Source: JBDWFY01 sp965275915 (GTDB lineage Bacteria; Pseudomonadota; Alphaproteobacteria; Rhizobiales; Stappiaceae). Taken from it: 64,000 bases of DNA. Of the stretch, positions 59,750-64,000 are shown piece after piece. The notes beneath the pieces were generated by a model. That model did no database searches. It was not told where the DNA came from and saw nothing but the letters and a program-made list of their open reading frames with translations. Position 1 is the stretch's first letter; each line of letters opens with the position of its first letter. The position numbers and the translations under genes are program-made. Location: contig CBDHYI010000005.1 of assembly GCA_965275915.1 (NCBI GenBank), positions 124,001 to 188,000 on the forward strand. Direction: 5' to 3'.

Positions 59750-61795
59750 ATGGAGACCCGGGATTCGCTCAAGCGATTGCTCTGGCCCAAATCGATCGCC
59801 GTTATCGGCGGCGGTTCATGGTGCCGGGATGTCATCGAGCAGAATCGGAAACTCGGTTTTTCAGGGGACATATGGGCAGTCCACCCCACCCGGTCCGAAT
59901 TCGCCGGCATCCGGGCTGTGGCATCGGTCGAAGATCTGCCGGAGGCAGCCGATGCCGCCTTTATAGGCGTCAACCGCACCGCGACGGTAGAATTGGTCGG
60001 AAAACTGCGCAACAAGGGTGTCGGTGGTGCGGTCTGTTTTGCAAGCGGCTTCCGGGAGGCCCGCACCGAACTGACCGACGGCCCGCAAATGCAAGACGCT
60101 CTCCTTCAGGCAGCGGGTCCGATGCGGCTGATCGGTCCGAACTGTTATGGAATGATCAACTATCTGGAAGGCGCTGCACTCTGGCCCGACCGGCAGGGCG
60201 GCAAGCGGCAACAGAGCGGCGTCGCGATTATCACGCAGTCCTCCAACATAGCGCTCAACCTCACCATGCAGCGGCGAGGATTGCCGATTGCCTTCGTTGC
60301 GACTGTCGGAAATCAGGCCCAGACCGGCCTATCGGAACTGGGAATGGCCCTGCTGACCGATCCGCGTATAACTGCGCTGGGCCTTTATGTTGAAGGCATT
60401 GACGATCTGCGCAGTTTTGAACGCCTGAGCGAGACAGCACGCAGTTCTGGCAAAGCCGTGGTGGTCTTGAAAACCGGGCGCTCCGAATTGGCAAAAACGG
60501 CCACCATTTCCCACACCGCCTCCCTGGCCGGCAGTGAGGCGGGTGCGCGTGCCCTGTTTGCCCGTCTCGGCATCGGACAAGTCTCTTCGCTGTCCGCAAT
60601 GCTGGAAACGCTGAAGATCCTGCATGTCTGCGGTCCGTTGCCATCCAACGCGATCGCTTCAATGTCCTGTTCAGGTGGCGAGGCCTGCCTGATGGCCGAT
60701 GCGGCACAGGCGGCGGGGCTGACTTTTCCGGCTCTGAACGAACGGCAGAAGTCGGCGTTAAGGAAAGCGCTCGGCGCGAAAGTCGCACTCGGCAATCCGC
60801 TGGATTACCACACCTATGTCTGGGGCGATGAAGGGGGCCTGTCCGCTGCCTATTCGGCAATGCTTGATCCGGTCCATGCCCTTAGCATCGTGGTGCTCGA
60901 CTATCCGCGCGAGGATCGCTGCGGCATCGATGAATGGCGGTTGGTGGAGACAGCGCTGCACAGCGCGCGCCTTGACAGCAAGCAGCCGGTCGCCGTTCTG
61001 TCGACTTTCAGCGACACCATGCCGGAGGAGGCAGCGGCCAGACTGATAGACCTGAACATTATTCCTCTGGCCGGCTTGCCCGAGGCGATGGAGGCCATTC
61101 GGGTCGCCGTCGATATCGGCACCGCCTCCAGGGGTCATGCACCTTCGCTTTTGCCAAGCGGCAAACAAAATGGCCCGGTTCTGCTGGAGGCCCAGGCAAA
61201 AACCGCGCTGGCACGCCACGACCTGTCGCTGCCCGGGTCAGCCGAGGCCGATACTCCGGAAGAGGCCGCGTACGCGGCGACGGCGCTGGGTTTCCCGGTG
61301 GTCCTGAAGGCACAGGGTCTAGCGCACAAAACCGAGACCAGCGGCGTCGCACTCAATCTGGCAGATAAAGACGCCGTTCGACGCGCCGCCGAAAATATGA
61401 AAAGCACCCGATTTCTGATCGAAGAGATGGTGACGGACACCGTGGCCGAGCTTCTGGTCGGCGTCGTGCGCGATCCGGCCCATGGCTATGTCCTGACACT
61501 CGCGGCGGGGGGCACGCTGACAGAGTTGCTGACAGATCGTGTCTCTCTGCTCGTTCCATCCGGGCCGGATCAGGTTCTCTCAGCCCTTTCGCAGCTGAAA
61601 ATATCGAAGCTGCTGGAGGGCTATCGCGGCGCACCTGCGGCAAACAAGAAGGCAATTGTCGAAGCCATAATGGCAGTGCAAGGCTTCGTGACAAAGGAAC
61701 ATCCTTTTGAAGTGGAAATCAATCCGCTGATGTGCGGCCCCGATAAAGCGATCGCCGCCGATGCCCTGATCAAGACCGGAGAAAGCCATGAGTGA
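59750..61795 (+). CDS. NDP-forming acyl-CoA synthetase (fused alpha-beta, ACD-like)
   Basis: The 681-residue protein joins a CoA-binding Rossmann domain (SIAVIGGGSWCRDVIEQNRK), a CoA-ligase domain with the phosphorylated His255 in KTATISHTASLAGSEAGA, and an ATP-grasp domain at the C terminus (GFPVVLKAQGLAHKTETSGV, AAGGTLTELLTDRVSLL). It makes acyl-CoA with phosphohistidine, not acyl-AMP. In this operon it probably loads gamma-butyrobetaine or carnitine with CoA, in place of AMP-forming CaiC or CaiB. It starts 3 bases after the dehydrogenase and overlaps caiD by 8 bases. Confidence 0.9.
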   Translation: METRDSLKRLLWPKSIAVIGGGSWCRDVIEQNRKLGFSGDIWAVHPTRSEFAGIRAVASVEDLPEAADAAFIGVNRTATVELVGKLRNKGVGGAVCFASGFREARTELTDGPQMQDALLQAAGPMRLIGPNCYGMINYLEGAALWPDRQGGKRQQSGVAIITQSSNIALNLTMQRRGLPIAFVATVGNQAQTGLSELGMALLTDPRITALGLYVEGIDDLRSFERLSETARSSGKAVVVLKTGRSELAKTATISHTASLAGSEAGARALFARLGIGQVSSLSAMLETLKILHVCGPLPSNAIASMSCSGGEACLMADAAQAAGLTFPALNERQKSALRKALGAKVALGNPLDYHTYVWGDEGGLSAAYSAMLDPVHALSIVVLDYPREDRCGIDEWRLVETALHSARLDSKQPVAVLSTFSDTMPEEAAARLIDLNIIPLAGLPEAMEAIRVAVDIGTASRGHAPSLLPSGKQNGPVLLEAQAKTALARHDLSLPGSAEADTPEEAAYAATALGFPVVLKAQGLAHKTETSGVALNLADKDAVRRAAENMKSTRFLIEEMVTDTVAELLVGVVRDPAHGYVLTLAAGGTLTELLTDRVSLLVPSGPDQVLSALSQLKISKLLEGYRGAPAANKKAIVEAIMAVQGFVTKEHPFEVEINPLMCGPDKAIAADALIKTGESHE

Positions 61796-62573
61796 AACTG
61801 CGATCAAGACCGACCAGCGGGGCGCCGTCCTGGAGGTTACGCTGGACAGGCCAAAAGCCAACGCGATTGATCTTGCAACAAGCCGGATCATGGGCGATGT
61901 CTTCACCCGGTTCCGCGATGATCCGGACCTGCGCGTTGCGATCCTTACGGCTGGTGGCGAAAAATTCTTCTGCCCGGGCTGGGATCTGAAAGCCGCCGCA
62001 GAGGGCGATGCCGTCGATGGAGACTATGGTGTCGGAGGGTTTGGTGGCCTGCAGGAATTGCGCGGGCTGAACAAACCGGTGATCGCGGCCATTAACGGCA
62101 TTTGCTGCGGGGGCGGTCTGGAGCTTGCCCTCTCCGCCGACATCATTCTGGCGGCGGATCATGCGACCTTCGCCCTGCCGGAAATTCGTTCCGGCACGGT
62201 TGCGGACGCTGCCTCGGTCAAACTGCCCAAGCGGATCCCCTATCACATCGCCATGGAAATGCTGTTTACCGGACGTTGGCTCGATGCTGAGGAGGCCGCG
62301 CGCTGGGGATTGATCAATCAGATCCACCCCGCTGCCGATCTGATGGACTCCGCTCGCAAGATGGCGGATCAGCTCGCCGCCGGACCGCCGCTCGTCTATG
62401 CGGCCATCAAGGAGATTGTGCGCGAGGCTGAAGACATGAAATTTCAGGACGCCATGAACCGCATCACCAAGAGCCAATTCGCGACCGTCGAAACGCTTTA
62501 CCGGTCCGAGGATCAGCTGGAGGGCGCGCGGGCCTTTGCTGAAAAGCGTGATCCGGTCTGGAAGGGAAAGTAG
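61788..62573 (+). CDS. caiD: Crotonobetainyl-CoA hydratase / carnitinyl-CoA dehydratase CaiD
   Basis: The 261-residue enoyl-CoA hydratase-family enzyme interconverts crotonobetainyl-CoA and carnitinyl-CoA. The family insert EKFFCPGWDLKAAAEGD followed by GDYGVGGFGG is characteristic of CaiD. The catalytic glutamates are E112 (GGGLELALSAD) and E132 (ALPEIRSGT). It overlaps the ligase gene by 8 bases and is followed 2 bases later by the BKACE gene. Confidence 0.92.
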   Translation: MSETAIKTDQRGAVLEVTLDRPKANAIDLATSRIMGDVFTRFRDDPDLRVAILTAGGEKFFCPGWDLKAAAEGDAVDGDYGVGGFGGLQELRGLNKPVIAAINGICCGGGLELALSADIILAADHATFALPEIRSGTVADAASVKLPKRIPYHIAMEMLFTGRWLDAEEAARWGLINQIHPAADLMDSARKMADQLAAGPPLVYAAIKEIVREAEDMKFQDAMNRITKSQFATVETLYRSEDQLEGARAFAEKRDPVWKGK

Positions 62574-62575
62574 CC

Positions 62576-63493
62576 ATGCCTCTGACCATGAACCGCGAGG
62601 TATTCATCACCTGCGCCCTGACAGGTTCGGGAAGCACACAGGACCGTAGTCCGCATGTGCCCCGATCGCCCAAGGAGATCGCGGCCTCCGCCATCGAGGC
62701 GGCCAAAGCCGGTGCCGCTATTGTCCATTGCCATGTCCGGGATCCCGAAACGGGTGCTCCCTCGCGAAAAGCAGACTATTACCGCGAAGTGACAGACCGG
62801 ATCCGCAGCGCGGATGTCGATGTCGTTCTGAACCTCACGGCGGGCATGGGCGGCGACATGGTGTTCGGACCCACGCACGCGCCATTGCCACTGAACGAGA
62901 AGGCAACCGATATGGCCGGTGCGGAGGAACGGGTCGCTCACATTGCCGAGTGTCTGCCGGAGATCTGTACATTGGATTGCGGCACGATGAATTTTGCCGA
63001 GGCCGATTACGTCATGACGAACACCCCGGGCATATTGCGGGCGATGGGCCGGATGATGACCAATTTCGGAGTCACGCCGGAAATTGAAGCCTTCGATACA
63101 GGCCATCTCTCCCACGCCAGGCACTTGGTGGCCGAGGGCATCCTCAAGAGCCCTGCCCTGGTGCAGCTTTGCATGGGCGTTCCCTGGGGTGCGCCGAACG
63201 ATCTCAACACATTCCTGGCGATGGTCAACAATGTGCCGTCCGACTGGCACTGGTCAGCCTTTTCGCTGGGGCGCGATCAGATGCCCTATGTCACGGCGGC
63301 GGTTCTGGCAGGCGGCAACGTCCGCGTCGGTCTTGAAGACAATCTCTTTCTGGAAAAAGGCGTTCTGGCGACCAACGCACAGCTTGTCGAGCGGGCCGTC
63401 GCCCTCATCGAAAATATGGGGGCGACCGTCATCGGGCCGGAGGCGGTCCGGGAATCCCTGAACCTTGTCAAGCGCGCGCCGGTGGCCTCATGA
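62576..63493 (+). CDS. cdhC: BKACE-family dehydrocarnitine cleavage enzyme (CdhC-like)
   Basis: The 305-residue beta-keto acid cleavage enzyme has the zinc motif HCHVRDPETGAPSRK (H51, H53), NLTAGMGGD, and EAFDTGHLSHARHLV with the third metal residue. Members join a beta-keto acid with acetyl-CoA; the carnitine member CdhC splits 3-dehydrocarnitine to betainyl-CoA and acetoacetate. The gene order with carnitine dehydrogenase supports this specificity. It overlaps the next gene as ATGA. Confidence 0.92.
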   Translation: MPLTMNREVFITCALTGSGSTQDRSPHVPRSPKEIAASAIEAAKAGAAIVHCHVRDPETGAPSRKADYYREVTDRIRSADVDVVLNLTAGMGGDMVFGPTHAPLPLNEKATDMAGAEERVAHIAECLPEICTLDCGTMNFAEADYVMTNTPGILRAMGRMMTNFGVTPEIEAFDTGHLSHARHLVAEGILKSPALVQLCMGVPWGAPNDLNTFLAMVNNVPSDWHWSAFSLGRDQMPYVTAAVLAGGNVRVGLEDNLFLEKGVLATNAQLVERAVALIENMGATVIGPEAVRESLNLVKRAPVAS

Positions 63494-64000
63494 ACGCACG
63501 AGACAAAAAGGCCGCGATCATAGGCGGCGGCGTGATCGGGGGCGGCTGGGCTGCCCGTTTCCTGCTCAATGGCTGGGATGTAGCGGTTTTTGATCCTGCT
63601 CCGGATGCGGATCGCAAGATCCACGAGGTGCTGGACAATGCACGGCGGTCCCTCCCCGCGCTCTATGACAGGCTGTTACCTGAAGAAGGAACGCTGGAAT
63701 TTCACACAACATTGGGGAGTGCGGTCGCGGATGCCGGATGGATACAGGAAAGCGTTCCCGAACGGCTTGATATCAAGCACAAGGTACTGGGTGACATTTC
63801 GCAGTTATCCGGACAGGAGTGTGTCATCGGGTCGTCGACATCGGGCTTTACGCCCTCAGCCCTGACCGAAAAAGGCGCGCGCGCCATCGTCGCGCATCCG
63901 TTCAATCCGGTTTACCTCCTGCCCGTCGTTGAATTGGTCGGCGATGCGCGGATGTGCGCAACCGCAAAAGACATTCTTGTTTCGATCGGCATGAAACCGC
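63490..64000 (+). CDS. lcdH: L-carnitine dehydrogenase (N-terminal part)
   Basis: The first 170 residues are visible before the right edge. The NAD-binding motif AAIIGGGVIGGGWAARFLLN (GxGxxG variant), the acidic residue VFDPAP and the ESVPERLDIKHKVLGDI segment, then SSTSGF and AHPFNPVYLLPVVELV, are those of 3-hydroxyacyl-CoA-dehydrogenase-like carnitine dehydrogenases. It oxidises L-carnitine to 3-dehydrocarnitine for the upstream BKACE. The start overlaps the BKACE stop codon as ATGA. Confidence 0.9.
   Translation, partial: MNARDKKAAIIGGGVIGGGWAARFLLNGWDVAVFDPAPDADRKIHEVLDNARRSLPALYDRLLPEEGTLEFHTTLGSAVADAGWIQESVPERLDIKHKVLGDISQLSGQECVIGSSTSGFTPSALTEKGARAIVAHPFNPVYLLPVVELVGDARMCATAKDILVSIGMKP

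Overview
The window reads as chromosomal DNA of a GC-rich alphaproteobacterium, probably a (marine) member of the Hyphomicrobiales/Rhizobiales. This is inferred from the gene content: TRAP dicarboxylate uptake, a carnitine/butyrobetaine operon with a BKACE enzyme, HdeD and PRC-barrel envelope proteins, class III cyclases, and RIME/REP-like palindromes of the kind known in rhizobia. No rRNA, tRNA, CRISPR array or prophage was seen. Genes are dense, mostly with Shine-Dalgarno sites, and several operons have ATGA or GTGA stop-start overlaps.

Layout. 1-5.7 kb: the 5' part of a very large highly reducing type I polyketide synthase (minus strand, running off the left edge) with domains KS-AT-DH-cMT-pseudoKR-ER, the fungal HR-PKS order. 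Upstream of it lie an AT-rich control region with a 16-bp perfect palindrome and a complete IS3-family element (6152-7409, CAA target duplication). 7.4-11.4 kb: minus-strand membrane and envelope/stress genes, a cupin, and a nitrilase-fold protein that has lost its catalytic Cys and Lys. 11.5-15 kb: a TPR/TolB-like regulator, a SnoaL-like secreted protein, an amidohydrolase remnant, a membrane protein and a 305-bp MITE-like element with 32-bp perfect terminal inverted repeats. 15-21 kb: an aldo/keto reductase, a CadR/ZntR-type MerR regulator with a textbook MerR promoter in front of a CDF metal exporter, and a TetR regulator divergent from a DevBCA-type exporter. 21-30 kb: a kinase-like P-loop protein, an adenylate cyclase, cupredoxin + DUF4142, AraC, a second ClpP, an ArsR/SRPBCC pair, and a PQQ-type sugar dehydrogenase with cytochrome c. 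30-43 kb: GntR with a class IV aminotransferase lacking the Schiff-base lysine, DUF2946/PepSY proteins, MarR versus DoxX-GST, a membrane-bound cyclase, ThuA, hydrolases, SDR and VOC proteins, and a small protein with a strong terminator. 43-48 kb: LysR divergent from an SbtA-like permease, then AraC divergent from a nitrilase-aldoxime dehydratase pair (aldoxime to nitrile to acid). 48-54 kb: a DctB-like kinase and a REC-Fis response regulator divergent from a dctPQM TRAP operon, with palindromic repeats between them. 54-58 kb: a Zn protease, a ChaN-like protein and a decayed esterase. 58-64 kb: a CdhR-like regulator divergent from an acyl-CoA dehydrogenase, NDP-forming acyl-CoA ligase, CaiD, BKACE and L-carnitine dehydrogenase operon, i.e. 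gamma-butyrobetaine/carnitine catabolism.

A recurring theme is a regulator facing its target across a recognisable dyad operator (MerR, TetR, ArsR, MarR, LysR and probably GntR). Several proteins keep a fold but lose catalytic residues (nitrilase-like, aminotransferase IV). All assignments come from reading motifs and context; no database search was run.
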